Shown here piece by piece: positions 9,058 to 18,238 of a stretch of DNA of 64,000 nt. The translations under genes were made by a program, and so were the position numbers. The notes beneath the pieces were generated by a model. The model searched no databases and was not told where the DNA came from. It was given only the letters and a program-made list of their open reading frames with translations. The stretch comes from Vicinamibacterales bacterium (GTDB taxonomy: Bacteria > Acidobacteriota > Vicinamibacteria > Vicinamibacterales > UBA8438), in the NCBI GenBank assembly GCA_937766455.1, contig CALLXD010000034.1:39354-103353 (forward strand), given 5' to 3'. The first letter of the stretch is position 1; the number at the start of each line of letters is the position of its first letter.

Positions 9058-10815
9058 ATGAAACTTCATCGCGTGAGGGCATGGCTCGGGATCGGTGGCG
9101 GCCTCGTCGCTGCCGGTTTCATCGCAGGCGCCTTGGTAACCGGTCAAAGTCGGAACCAGGACGGCGATGGGCGGGCGGATGGGCGGCCGGCTGGTCAGCC
9201 GGACGGCCAGGCGTTGGGGCACGGTTACGCTCGTCCCGCCCGGAGTCCCCACGGCAGTCGGTCCGAGGTGATCGCGCCCTACGGCATGGTGGCCGCCAGT
9301 CACCCGCTGGCCGCGCAGGTTGGCATCGACATCCTCAAGGCCGGGGGGAATGCCATTGACGCGGCGGTGGCGGTCAATGCGGTCTTGGGGCTCGTCGAAC
9401 CGCACATGAACGGGGTGGGCGGCGACCTGTTCGCGATCGTGTGGGACAACGAGACACAGCGGCTGCACGGACTCAATGCGACCGGCCGGTCGCCCTACGA
9501 GATTAATCAGCAGGTCTTTGAGCGTCAGAATCTCGAGCGCGTGCCTGGCACGGGGCCGTTGACCTGGACGGTGCCGGGCGCGGTCGACGGGTGGGACCAG
9601 TTGCTGACGCGGTTTGGGACCATGGGCTTTGCCGAGGTGCTCGCACCCGCCATTGCGTACGCGCGCGATGGATTTCCGGTGAGCGAGATCATCCAGGGCC
9701 AGTGGGCGGCGTCCGAGGCCTCGCTGGCCGAGTGGCCAACCTCCGCGGCGACCTACCTACCGAACGGACGCCCACCGGCCGTCGGCGAGGTGTTCAAGAA
9801 CCCCGGGTTGGTGCGCACCTACGAGGCGATCGCGACGGGGGGACGGGATGCGTTCTATCGAGGCGAGATTGCTCGGAAGATCGTCGCGTTCAGCGAATCG
9901 AACGGCGGGTACTTCACGGCACGTGACTTCGAAGATCACACGTCGGCCTGGGTGGAGCCGGTCACCTCCAGCTATCGGGGTCACGACATCTGGGAGATTC
10001 CTCCAAACAGTTCCGGCATCGTCGCGCTGATGATGCTCAACATCCTGGAAGGCTACGATATGGCCTCGCTGGGACAGAACTCCGCGGCGGCCATTCACCG
10101 CATCGTTGAGGCGAAGAAGCTCGCCTTTGCCGATCGCGATCGCTTCGTGGCCGATCCAGACGCCAATCGGCTGCCAGTCTCTGAGCTGATCTCAAAGGCC
10201 TATGGGGACACGCGTCGTGCGCTGATTGACCCCACTCGGGCCTCGCGCTCGGTCAGCGCAGGGGACCCGACCGAGACGGTCTACCTCACGGTGGTCGACA
10301 AGGATCGGAATGCGGTCTCGCTCATTGAGAGTATTTTTGGCTCATTTGGTTCCAAGGTCGTACCGGCGGATCTCGGGTTCGCGCTGCAAAACCGGGGTTC
10401 CGGTTTCTCGCTGGAAGCTGGACACTTCAATGCGCTCGCGCCGCACAAGCGGTCGCTGCACACGAACATGCCCGCCTTCGTGACCAAGGACGGAAAGCCG
10501 TGGATGTCGTTCGGGGTCATGGGCGGCGATATGCAGCCGCAGGGTCATACCCAGGTGCTGTCGAACATCATCGATTTTGGGATGAATCTGCAGGAGGCGG
10601 GTGATGCCGCCCGGGTGCGCCACGGCGGAAGCGTCATGGTGGAACCCGGCGTGACCGATGAGGTGATTGCAGAACTCGAGCGCATGGGGCACGAGGTGCG
10701 TCGCGCCGGTGGCGGCGGTATGGGCGGCTACCAGGCGATCATGATCAACCCGGACACCGGCATGCTGCACGGCGGTACCGACCCCCGCAAAGATGGCGTG
10801 GTCGTCGGCTACTAG
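9058..10815 (+). CDS. ggt: Gamma-glutamyltransferase family protein, exported
   Basis: A 585-residue Ntn-hydrolase precursor. A signal/anchor helix (WLGIGGGLVAAGFIAGALVTG) is followed by a low-complexity linker rich in DGRADGRPAG. The mature part starts with APYGMVAASHPLAAQVG and carries AGGNAIDAAVAVNAVLGLVEPH and GVGGDLFAIV, the usual large-subunit motifs. The nucleophile region is ETVYLTVVDKDRNAVSLIES, where the Thr before VY aligns with the catalytic Thr made by autocleavage. The small subunit has NMPAFVTKDGKPWMSFGVMGGDMQPQGH. Family role: cleavage of glutathione and other gamma-glutamyl compounds in the periplasm. The start at 9058 has AGGAAGG upstream. The substrate may differ, since the family also includes acylases. 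Confidence 0.88.
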   Translation: MKLHRVRAWLGIGGGLVAAGFIAGALVTGQSRNQDGDGRADGRPAGQPDGQALGHGYARPARSPHGSRSEVIAPYGMVAASHPLAAQVGIDILKAGGNAIDAAVAVNAVLGLVEPHMNGVGGDLFAIVWDNETQRLHGLNATGRSPYEINQQVFERQNLERVPGTGPLTWTVPGAVDGWDQLLTRFGTMGFAEVLAPAIAYARDGFPVSEIIQGQWAASEASLAEWPTSAATYLPNGRPPAVGEVFKNPGLVRTYEAIATGGRDAFYRGEIARKIVAFSESNGGYFTARDFEDHTSAWVEPVTSSYRGHDIWEIPPNSSGIVALMMLNILEGYDMASLGQNSAAAIHRIVEAKKLAFADRDRFVADPDANRLPVSELISKAYGDTRRALIDPTRASRSVSAGDPTETVYLTVVDKDRNAVSLIESIFGSFGSKVVPADLGFALQNRGSGFSLEAGHFNALAPHKRSLHTNMPAFVTKDGKPWMSFGVMGGDMQPQGHTQVLSNIIDFGMNLQEAGDAARVRHGGSVMVEPGVTDEVIAELERMGHEVRRAGGGGMGGYQAIMINPDTGMLHGGTDPRKDGVVVGY

Positions 10816-10869
10816 ACGGCCGTCGATCGCCGCGTTGGGTGCTGGGCGTCGCTTGTCCGCGCCAGGCCC

Positions 10870-11823
10870 TCACCGGGTCTTGCGCGCGCGCCACGCTGTC
10901 GTGCTGGCGCCCCGACGTACCGTTCCGGTCATCTCGGTGTCGTTGACCTGGCCAAGATAGCGGGCGTCCCCGACGCGGAAGCTGATCTCGCGTCCGCGCA
11001 GCCGACCCTCTTCGACGTCCTGGGTGCGGCCGTTCCCGCGTAGATGGCCCGATGCCATCTGGAACTGTTGCTCAAACGTCAGCTCGACATCTCCCTCCTG
11101 GCCGTCGAGCCGCCAGGTGCCATCCACCTTGGCTGGCACGACCCAGAACAGCGCCGTGCAAAAGCCCGGACACGGGTCGAGCACCACTGTCTCGTCCGGG
11201 GTCCAGCCTGGTGCGTCCGGGTCGCTGTCAGACCCGCCCATGTCCCAGGTGTTGGACACGATGCGGGTGCCTGGCGCAAGTCCCAGCAGGGTCGGCCGCA
11301 GTCGCGAATTGATGTCTGGCAACAGGAACATGGTGATCACGGTCGCCGGGGTCAGGTCGACCGTAAACAGATCCGCAGCCAGAAACTCGGTGCGGTTTGC
11401 CACCCCCGCGTCGAGGGCCCGTTGTCTGGAGGTCGCCACCAGGTTGGGCTCGAGTTCCACCCCGAGCGCGCGCGCGCCACGCTGAGCCGCCGCGATGACG
11501 GTGCGGCCGTCACCAGAGCCCAGATCGATCACGAAGTCCTCCCCGGTCACGCCGGCCATGTCCAGCATGGTGTCGACCAGGACATCGGGGGTTGGCACCC
11601 AGGGTACGTCCTTACCCTCCTGGCCGATGACGATGACCGGAGCAATCTGTCCTCGAGCCGCGACGGGACAGCACAGCCACACGGCGACCGCCAGCGCTGC
11701 GGTACGTCGCGGGAGCGCTCGGGCCCTCGGGTCGTAACGGGCGCGCGTGGGCAGGATGCGGTCCCAGGCGGGGCTGACCGACCTGCGTGAACGCGGCGAT
11801 GGATCGGAGGTCCTGGGCCGCAC
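10870..11823 (-). CDS. Class I SAM methyltransferase-like protein with an N-terminal export-type segment
   Basis: A 317-residue ORF starting 3 bases after the soxD-like gene. A very Arg-rich N-terminus leads to a hydrophobic helix with a signal-peptidase-like end (ALAVAVWLCCPVAARGQ). Then comes a Rossmann methyltransferase domain: motif I VIDLGSGDGRTVIAAA, acidic GVELEPN ending the second strand, and AADLFTVDL. The C-terminal 120 residues look beta-rich (DVELTFEQQFQ, EISFRVGDARYLG). The combination is odd because SAM is cytoplasmic; either the helix is only a membrane anchor or the start is wrong. No other ATG is available. The substrate is unknown; position suggests a link to the SoxCD pair. 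Confidence 0.65.
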   Translation of the reverse strand: MRPRTSDPSPRSRRSVSPAWDRILPTRARYDPRARALPRRTAALAVAVWLCCPVAARGQIAPVIVIGQEGKDVPWVPTPDVLVDTMLDMAGVTGEDFVIDLGSGDGRTVIAAAQRGARALGVELEPNLVATSRQRALDAGVANRTEFLAADLFTVDLTPATVITMFLLPDINSRLRPTLLGLAPGTRIVSNTWDMGGSDSDPDAPGWTPDETVVLDPCPGFCTALFWVVPAKVDGTWRLDGQEGDVELTFEQQFQMASGHLRGNGRTQDVEEGRLRGREISFRVGDARYLGQVNDTEMTGTVRRGASTTAWRARKTR

Positions 11824-11826
11824 GAC

Positions 11827-12417
11827 TCAGCGCACTTCAGGACCGCCGCGGCGGTCATCGGGGACGAATCGACCGCGGGCTGGCATGACCACGTCTGGCA
11901 AGGTGGTCGCGTTCATGACCGCGTCGGTGGCGATAATGTCGTTCTTGCTCAGAATCCACGCAACCAGGCTGTAGACCTCATCGGGGGTCAGGGTGCCGGG
12001 TGCGTTCCGTGGCATGGCCCGATTGATGTAGTCGTAGAGGGTGGTGGCATAGGGCCAGTAGTTGCCCACCGTCGGTCGCCGGCTGTCCGGGTCGCGGCCT
12101 ACGACTGGAGCCGCGGTGCTACCCTCGCCCTCTACGCCGTGACAGACACCGCACGCACGAGCCCAGGTGCGCGCGCCTTCGGCCGCCGTGCCCTGTCCCA
12201 CCGGGAGCCCCGTGCCGTCTGGCATCACGTCAATGTCGAGCGTCTCGATCTCGCTCGTGCGGGCCGCTCGACCCAGCCCAAAGGTCGCTGGGTGGTCCGA
12301 TGCGGCGACCGGCTGCTGGCCGGCCGCGGCCGGTGCCGCCAACCAGAGGACCCCCAGCGCTGTGGTCATCAGGCAGAGGTGGGTGATCCAGAGGTGGGCC
12401 GATCGCCTGGCCGTCAT
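11827..12417 (-). CDS. soxD: Cytochrome c subunit of a SoxCD-type sulfur dehydrogenase
   Basis: A 196-residue protein with a signal peptide (ALGVLWLAAPAAAGQQ) and one haem c site, CGVCHG, near residue 80. The segment PTVGNYWPYATTLYDYINRAMP, holding the distal Met, is characteristic of the cytochrome partners of sulfite/sulfane dehydrogenases. Its ATG overlaps the stop of the molybdoenzyme gene upstream by four bases, so the two are translationally coupled. It should accept electrons from the Mo centre in the periplasm. Assignment to SoxD rather than SorB rests on family resemblance alone. Confidence 0.8.
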   Translation of the reverse strand: MTARRSAHLWITHLCLMTTALGVLWLAAPAAAGQQPVAASDHPATFGLGRAARTSEIETLDIDVMPDGTGLPVGQGTAAEGARTWARACGVCHGVEGEGSTAAPVVGRDPDSRRPTVGNYWPYATTLYDYINRAMPRNAPGTLTPDEVYSLVAWILSKNDIIATDAVMNATTLPDVVMPARGRFVPDDRRGGPEVR

Positions 12418-13652
12418 GATCGCAGCCGCTCCGCCCCGAATAGCATCCGGCCGTCGTCACCCACCGTCCAGGAGGTAATCGGGTTCTGGTGATACCGGGT
12501 CCCGGGTCCGCGCGCCGCTTGCAACGCCTCCCAGGTCGGCTGCACGTAACCGGTCTCGTCGGTGGCCCGGCTCATGATTTCGGCCGGGTCGCCGTCCCAC
12601 TGCCACAGGTGTCGAAAGCGCACGTGCGCCTTCGGGAGCACTGGGCCTTGCAGGATGGCGGCGTGCCATGTCGCGCCCCCATCGGTGCTCACTTCGACGC
12701 CGGTGATCCGCCCGCGTCCGCTCCAGGCCAGACCCCGGATTTCGTGCCACCCCGGTTCGATCACGCGGGGGTAGGCCGGATCGGTGATGATCGACCGCGC
12801 ATCCATCACGAAGCTGAACTGGCGGACGGTGTTACCGCCGTCCAGCGGGTCGGTGTATTTCGAGGTTTCTTCCCGAGTCATGAACGGCTGGTCGGCCAGC
12901 TCGATGCGGCGCAGCCACTTGACGCTCGCATTCCCTTCCCAGCCCGGGAGCAGGAGGCGTGCCGGATACCCGTTCCCCGGCATCAAGGCGTCGCCGTTCT
13001 GCGCGTAGACGATCATCGCGTCGTCGAACGCCTTGTCCATCGGGACGCTCCGCGTCATCACGGCCGCGTCCTGACCCTCCGCGAGTAACCATGTCGCGCT
13101 CGGTTGTGCCCCGACCTCCCGGAGTACGGTCGACAGCAACACACCGGTCCATTCCGTCTGGCTCGTGAGCCCGCACACCATTTGTGGGAGGGTCTCAGGT
13201 GTACCGCGCCGCAGGTTGCCTGAGCACTCCAGGAAGCAGGTACGGGAGGTGGCCGGAAACTGCTGGAGGTCCGCCAGGCTGAACACGGTCGGGCGGTCAA
13301 CCAGGCCATGAATCAGGAGTTCGTAGCGGGCCGGATCGATATTCGGCACGCCCCCGTGGTGCCGTTCGAAGTGCAGGTCCGCTGGCGTGATGGTGCCCCG
13401 CAGGTCCTGGAGGGGGGTGCGCGACGAGGTCGTGCTCGGGTCTCGCCGTGGCGTTACGAATGACGACCGCTGGTCGACTTCGTTCGGGCCGCGCCCGGCG
13501 CGGCGGGTCGTGTCGACCGACTGCTGCCCGGAGACCGGCGCCACCGTTGCGGCCCCAACCGCGCCGGCGGCTCCCGCCAACAGTGCCCGTCGCGTCAGTC
13601 GCCGCCCGTCCTGTCCACGGAGGTCTCCGTGGCGTGTGTGTGGCTTGGTCAT
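12414..13652 (-). CDS. soxC: Molybdopterin sulfite/sulfane dehydrogenase, SoxC family
   Basis: A 412-residue Tat-exported protein: twin Arg in RRLTRRALLAGAAGAVGAATVAP. The sulfite-oxidase fold is shown by LHFERHHGGVP (start of the Mo domain), CFLECSGNLRRG with the Cys ligand of Mo, TSQTEWTGVLLSTVL, and a C-terminal dimerisation domain (IRGLAWSGRGRITGVEVSTDGGATW). It would oxidise sulfite or sulfane sulfur and pass electrons to the adjoining cytochrome. The start at 13652 was preferred to 13715 because it has GGAGAG upstream and places the Tat motif correctly. No soxXYZAB genes are in the window. Confidence 0.88.
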   Translation of the reverse strand: MTKPHTRHGDLRGQDGRRLTRRALLAGAAGAVGAATVAPVSGQQSVDTTRRAGRGPNEVDQRSSFVTPRRDPSTTSSRTPLQDLRGTITPADLHFERHHGGVPNIDPARYELLIHGLVDRPTVFSLADLQQFPATSRTCFLECSGNLRRGTPETLPQMVCGLTSQTEWTGVLLSTVLREVGAQPSATWLLAEGQDAAVMTRSVPMDKAFDDAMIVYAQNGDALMPGNGYPARLLLPGWEGNASVKWLRRIELADQPFMTREETSKYTDPLDGGNTVRQFSFVMDARSIITDPAYPRVIEPGWHEIRGLAWSGRGRITGVEVSTDGGATWHAAILQGPVLPKAHVRFRHLWQWDGDPAEIMSRATDETGYVQPTWEALQAARGPGTRYHQNPITSWTVGDDGRMLFGAERLRS

Positions 13653-13731
13653 GGTCGCTCTCCGCGCCACCGGCTCGGTAACCGGGTGGGCCGCTCTAGC
13701 CGCCAAGGACCCCACTGGGCGTCTGGTCAGT

Positions 13732-13968
13732 CTAGGCCGATGCGCTGCGACGCGCTTGCAGCGCGCTGATGATTTCGTCCGGTTCCGGGAACCGCTCCGC
13801 CGTTTGTTTCGAGAAGATCAGATCGCCGTCGGCTACGACGTCGAACTGTCCTCGGCTACCGACGGAGACCTCGGCGTCGAGGCCGAGCGCGTCTTTGATG
13901 GAGGCCGCCAAACTGGAGGCCTTCGGCAGGTAGTTTCAAACCTGGCAATAGCTGATGGCGATGTGCAT
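13732..13968 (-). CDS. Rdx/SelW-like selenoprotein, CxxU motif (in-frame UGA)
   Basis: A 78-codon gene absent from the ORF track because it contains UGA at 13938-13936. Translation begins MHIAISYCQV, then UGA, then NYLPKASSLAASIKDALGLD, and ends GDLIFSKQTAERFPEPDEIISAL. This is the short thioredoxin-like Rdx fold (SelW/SelT/SelH family): a first strand ending in YCxxU/C, N-Y-x-P after the motif, the beta strand SRGQFDVVADGDLIFSK, and a final helix after RFPEPDEI. Many bacterial homologues have CxxC at this spot; here the second position is UGA. A good SECIS-like hairpin follows. Divergent from the HAD gene, with 114 bases between starts. Probable role: a redox protein of unknown partner. Confidence 0.85.
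13905..13929 (-). promoter_or_regulatory. Putative bacterial SECIS hairpin of the Rdx selenoprotein gene
   Basis: Six bases after the UGA, CTGCCGAA pairs with TTTGGCGG over 8 bp (two G-U pairs) and closes a nine-base loop, GGCCTCCAG. The loop begins with GG, as bacterial SECIS elements require. The loop starts 14 bases after the UGA, slightly closer than usual. Confidence 0.7.
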
Positions 13969-14082
13969 GCCCGCGATGTTACTGCAGCGCTCCGCGTGGT
14001 GGCAATCGACGCGCATGTGTGCGCCACCGGCGCCAGACGGGTGGCTTGCATCCCGTGGAGCGCCTGTGAAAGCCTCTCGGGC

Positions 14083-14880
14083 ATGGAGGACTGGATTGGG
14101 TCTGTTCGCGGCGTCGTGCTCGACCTCGACGGGACTGTCTACGACGAAGGCGGCCTGTTCGATGGCGCGGCTGACGCGATCGCCGCGTTGCGCGCGGCGG
14201 GGCTGGGCGTGAAGTTCGCGACCAACACATCTGTGCAGCCGCGGAGCACCCTCATCGAGCGGCTTCGGCGGCAGGGCGTGGACGCCGGCCCAGACGACAT
14301 GTTCACGGCGCCACGTGCTGCCGCCGCCTGGCTGGCGGACCAGGGCATGACTCGCGTGTCGTTGCACGTCTCGCCGATGACCGTCGAGGAGTTCGCGCCG
14401 TTCACGATAGACGAGCAGAAGCCCGAGGCGGTGGTCCTCGGCGATCTGGGCGACGAGTGGACGGTTGAGCGTCTCAACCGTATCTTCCGCCACGTCATCG
14501 GTGGTGCCCAGTTGCTGGCCATTCAAAAGAACCGATACTGGAAACGGGGGGGCGCCCTGTGTCTCGATGCGGGGCCGTTCGTTGCGGCCATCGAATACGC
14601 GACGGATACGTCAGCCGTGGTGGCAGGCAAGCCAAGTGCGGAGTTCTTTGGAGCGGCGTCGGCCAGCATGGGTATCTCACCCGCCGAACTGGTCGTTGTC
14701 GGGGACGACGTGCGGACTGACGTGGGCGGGGCTCAATCGGCGGGAGCCAGGGGGGTGCTGGTCAAGACCGGCAAGTTCCGGGCCTCCGACCTCGACGACA
14801 CGGCCGTCAGACCGGACTGCATCATCGACGACATCGGTCAACTTCCAGCCGCGCTCCGCCTCAAGTGGACCTCGGCCTGA
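14083..14880 (+). CDS. HAD-superfamily hydrolase, subfamily IIA (LHPP/NagD-like)
   Basis: A 265-residue cytoplasmic phosphatase. Motif I is VVLDLDGTVYDEGG near residue 12, motif II is FATNTSVQPRS near 45, the C2-type cap lies between about 80 and 175, motif III Lys is in VVAGKPSAEFF and motif IV is VVGDDVRTDVGGAQSAG, with a typical final GVLVKTGKF. Subfamily IIA members dephosphorylate small molecules such as p-nitrophenyl phosphate, UMP, pyridoxal phosphate or phospholysine; the substrate is not predictable. The next gene begins four bases after the stop, so they probably share a transcript. Confidence 0.88.
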   Translation: MEDWIGSVRGVVLDLDGTVYDEGGLFDGAADAIAALRAAGLGVKFATNTSVQPRSTLIERLRRQGVDAGPDDMFTAPRAAAAWLADQGMTRVSLHVSPMTVEEFAPFTIDEQKPEAVVLGDLGDEWTVERLNRIFRHVIGGAQLLAIQKNRYWKRGGALCLDAGPFVAAIEYATDTSAVVAGKPSAEFFGAASASMGISPAELVVVGDDVRTDVGGAQSAGARGVLVKTGKFRASDLDDTAVRPDCIIDDIGQLPAALRLKWTSA

Positions 14881-14883
14881 TTC

Positions 14884-15351
14884 GTGAACACCGTGACCGA
14901 GCACGAGCCATTCATCCGCGAGTGCATCGCCCTGGCGGCGGAGGCCGCGACAGCCGGGAACGAGCCGTTTGGCGCGGTGCTGGTCGTCGATGGCATCGTC
15001 CGGTTGACCGCGCGGAACAGTGTGCGGACGGACTCGGACCCGACGCGTCACGCCGAACTGGTGCTCGTCAGCGACGCCTGCCGGCGATTGGACGCGGCCA
15101 CGCTGGCTCGGGCGACCGTCTATTCGAGCACTGAGCCGTGCATGATGTGTTGCGGCGCGCTCTACTGGAGCCGGATTCCACGCCTCGTCTTCGGGTGCTC
15201 GGCTGCGGCCCTGGGTGCGCTGGCCGGAGGCAGTCTCGTTGCCCCGTCGCGCGGCCTGTTCGGCCACGGCGCGCGGAACGTCGAGGTCATCGGTCCGGTG
15301 CTCGAGGATGAGGCCTGCGAGGTGCATCGCCGGTTCTGGCCTGGTGCGTGA
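14884..15351 (+). CDS. Nucleoside/guanine deaminase, CDA superfamily
   Basis: A 155-residue zinc deaminase. The zinc motif is complete: HAEL (His ligand and catalytic Glu) near residue 58 and EPCMMCCGAL (two Cys ligands) near 82. NEPFGAVLVVDG and YWSRIPRLVFGCS are the usual flanking motifs. It resembles guanine deaminases and the nucleoside deaminases related to TadA. Reaction: hydrolytic removal of an amino group from a base or nucleoside. It follows the HAD hydrolase closely, which may fit a nucleotide-salvage role. Confidence 0.85.
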   Translation: MNTVTEHEPFIRECIALAAEAATAGNEPFGAVLVVDGIVRLTARNSVRTDSDPTRHAELVLVSDACRRLDAATLARATVYSSTEPCMMCCGALYWSRIPRLVFGCSAAALGALAGGSLVAPSRGLFGHGARNVEVIGPVLEDEACEVHRRFWPGA

Positions 15352-15467
15352 ACGCGGGAACGTCACTGGTGGACCCAATGTGGAACCGATACGGTATTGT
15401 GGGGTGACACGCTGGGGATACGGGCCGTCGGGCAGGGCCGGGCTACCTCGGCAAGGAGGAGGGTGAC

Positions 15468-16118
15468 ATGTGGTTCAGCGGACAGACACCACGGATGCCG
15501 GCGCCTGAAGACGCGCCCCCCGGGCGTGAGACGCCGATGGCCGTGCCGGATGCGCACTTCGTGAACGGCGCGCCGCTGCAACCGCCCTTTCCCGACGGTA
15601 TGTCGCAGGTCGTAGTCGGCATGGGCTGCTTCTGGGGTGCCGAGCGTCAGTTCTGGCAGACCCCGGGTGTCTTCACCACGGCCGTCGGCTATGCCGGCGG
15701 TGTGACGCCGAACCCGACCTATGGCGAGGTGTGTGGCGGCTTGACCGGCCACACCGAGGTGGTCCTGGTGGTGTTCGACCCGACAGCGGTCACGCTCGAC
15801 ACGCTGTTACGCCTGTTCTGGGAAGGGCACGACCCCACGCAGGGCATGCGCCAAGGGAACGATGTCGGTACGCAGTATCGGTCGGTCGTCTACTGCCAGG
15901 GTGCTGACCAGTTGGCGGCGGCCTTGGCATCCCGGGAGGCCTATCAGCACGCGCTCGAGGGCGAGGGACACAGCGCCATCACCACCGAGATTGAGGACGC
16001 GCCAGCCTTCTACTACGCCGAGGACGATCACCAGCAGTATCTCGCCAAAAATCCGAACGGCTACTGCGGCATTGGGGGCACGGGCGTCTCCTGTCCGACC
16101 GGTCTCGCGGTGTCATAG
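15468..16118 (+). CDS. msrA: Peptide-methionine (S)-S-oxide reductase MsrA
   Basis: A 216-residue protein. The catalytic site is intact as [13 protein letters not shown] near residue 52, followed by [27 protein letters not shown] and GTQYRSVVY, all core MsrA motifs. The C-terminal [13 protein letters not shown] carries resolving cysteines. Unlike the two redox genes with UGA in this window, the nucleophile here is Cys (TGC). About 50 extra residues precede the core. The start at 15468 has AAGGAGGAGG immediately upstream. Role: repair of methionine-S-sulfoxide. Confidence 0.93.
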   Translation: MWFSGQTPRMPAPEDAPPGRETPMAVPDAHFVNGAPLQPPFPDGMSQVVVGMGCFWGAERQFWQTPGVFTTAVGYAGGVTPNPTYGEVCGGLTGHTEVVLVVFDPTAVTLDTLLRLFWEGHDPTQGMRQGNDVGTQYRSVVYCQGADQLAAALASREAYQHALEGEGHSAITTEIEDAPAFYYAEDDHQQYLAKNPNGYCGIGGTGVSCPTGLAVS

Positions 16119-16310
16119 CGGTCCTGGACACGTCGTTCGCTCACCCAACTACTACTCCACCATGCCAGCGGGGCCGTCGATCCGGGTTGCGACCGCGATC
16201 GGCCTGATCCTGTGCCTCCCGGTCGTCGGGGTCGCCCAACCGGTAGGGGTCATCGGGGCGTTGCTCGTGAGCGTTCTACGTAGCCCTCGGTCGCCCCTTC
16301 TGGTAGGTTC

Positions 16311-18238
16311 GTGGCAATGACCGGTCCCGAAGACGTCGAGCACGACGTGTTCTCTCCACCCGCACCCTCCGGCCCCGCGGCACGCGCGGTTGGGTTCAAG
16401 CGTCTGCTCGAAGCGACCCAGATCGTCCAGTGGGAAGCCGACGCACAAACGCGCGATTTTACGTATGTGGGGTCGCAGGCGGAACGACTGTTGGGATATC
16501 CACTGGCGCGGTGGCTGGAGCCGGCATTCTGGAAGACGCATCTCCACCCGGACGATCTGGACCGGGTCCTCCGTTTCCGCGAAGAAGCGCTGCGCGAGCA
16601 CGAGGCCTACGAGTTCGAATACCGGATGATCGCGGCCGGGGGGCACAGCGTCTGGTTCCACGACGTGGTCGCCGTCCAACGGCTGGATGGGGTCGCTGCC
16701 GTCATCCGCGGTTTTCTCATCGACGTGAGCAAACGCAAACGCGCCGAAGCAACGGCGCGAGCCAGCGAAACCCGTGTGAGACAGCTGATCGAGCAGGCCC
16801 CGGATGCGATCATTGCCGCGCGCGCGAACGGGCAGATCGCGTTCGTGAACCATCAGGCTGAGCACTTGTTCGGATATCAACCGGGCGCGCTGGTGGGGGG
16901 ACAGCTTGAGCAGGTCCTGTTGGGCCAACTCGTCAAGCAAACCTGGAGGAGCCCGGACTGGCTCTGGGAGCGGCGAGCCCCACGATGGCCGAGGGTATCG
17001 TGTCGGCAACCGCTCGGCGCGCGGACGGCCGGACCTTCCCCGCCGCCGTCAATTTTGGCCGGCTCGAGACAGACGAGGGCCTGGTTGTCGTGACGACGGT
17101 GCGCGACGTGTCCCGCCAGATCGCGGCGGAGCAGGCGCTGCGGCAGAGTGAGGAGCGCTTTCGGATTGCGGCCACGCTGGGTGCCGACATCATCGCCGAG
17201 GTGGATATCCCTACCGGAGGCGTCGTGTGGTTCGGGAATGTGGATGAAGCGATGGGCTTCGAGCGTGGTGAGTTCCCACGCACCTTGGACGGCTTGCGCG
17301 AACGGTTGCATCCCGAGGACCGGAACCGCGTCCAGCGGGCCATTTCGCGGGAAGTGTTCGACCACGGGCGCGCGGTGTCGTTCGAGTGCCGACTCCGCAG
17401 CAAGGAGGGGTTGTACAGGTACTGGACGGTTCGGGCGGCGCCCCGCTCCGATGGGAATGACCTCTCGAAGACCTTCGTGGCGGTGTGCTCGGACATCACC
17501 GAGCAGATTGTCGCCCGCGCCGAGGCGCAGCAACACCGCGACGCGCTTGCCCACGTGGCGCGCGTCAGCTCCCTGGGCGAGCTCACCGGAGCGGTGGCGC
17601 ACGAGTTGAATCAGCCGTTGGCGGCGATCTTGAGCAACGCGCAGGCTGCGGTCCGTCTGCTGGATCGCGACGCTCCAGACGTGCGGCAGGTCCGAGAGGT
17701 GCTCCATGACATCGTGGCGGATGATCGCCGTGCGAGTGCCATCATCCAGCGGCTGCGGGAGATGATGCGCGGCGAGAGCCCCTCGCGAGAGCGCATCGAT
17801 CTTGGTGCCGTCGTGCGGGAGGTTCGCGAGATCATGCGGAGCGGTCTCTCCATGCGTGGGATCGCGGTGCTGTCCGAGTTTGCCTCGGACATGCCGCCAG
17901 TGGTGGCGGATCGCATCCAGATTCAGCAGGTGGTCGTCAATCTGGTGACCAACGCCATGCAGGCGATGGACGAGCTCCCCGAGGCATCTCTGACGTTTCG
18001 CGTGTTCGAGCGTGGCGATGGATGGCAGGTGGTCACGGTCGATGACACCGGTCCGGGAATCAGCCCCACGATGCTCGCGACCATGTTTGACCCGTTCAAT
18101 ACGTCGCGCGAAGGCGGCCTGGGTATGGGGCTGTCCATCTCGCGGAGTATTGTGGAGGCACACGGGGGCGAGATGCAGGCCGAACCACTTGCGACCGGTG
18201 GGGCGACGGTCGGCTTTGCGCTTCCGCCGAGCCCATGA
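16311..18238 (+). CDS. PAS-domain sensor histidine kinase (FixL-like), frameshifted
   Basis: Two overlapping frames form one kinase. The first (from GTG 16311 or ATG 16317) encodes one PAS domain (IVQWEADAQTRDFTYV ... HLHPDDLDRV) and the start of a second (QLIEQAPDAIIAARANGQIAFVN). The second frame resumes in that PAS (RRADGRTFPAAVNFGRLETDEG), adds a third PAS (HPEDRNRV), the phospho-acceptor helix (SSLGELTGAVAHELNQPLAAIL) and the ATPase domain (NLVTNAMQAMDE, DDTGPGI, GGLGMGLSISRSIVEAHGG). One base seems missing near 16913-16920. No transmembrane helix, so it probably senses a cytoplasmic signal. Its stop overlaps the regulator gene by four bases. Confidence 0.85.

Noticed and set aside
13387-14082. 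Extended N-terminus of the HAD ORF from 13387
   Set aside because: This part is the reverse complement of soxC and the Rdx gene; the HAD family N-terminus starts at 14083.
16162-16320. Short plus-strand ORF with a hydrophobic N-terminus before the PAS kinase
   Set aside because: It overlaps the kinase start, lacks a ribosome-binding site and no domain is visible; kept only as a possibility.
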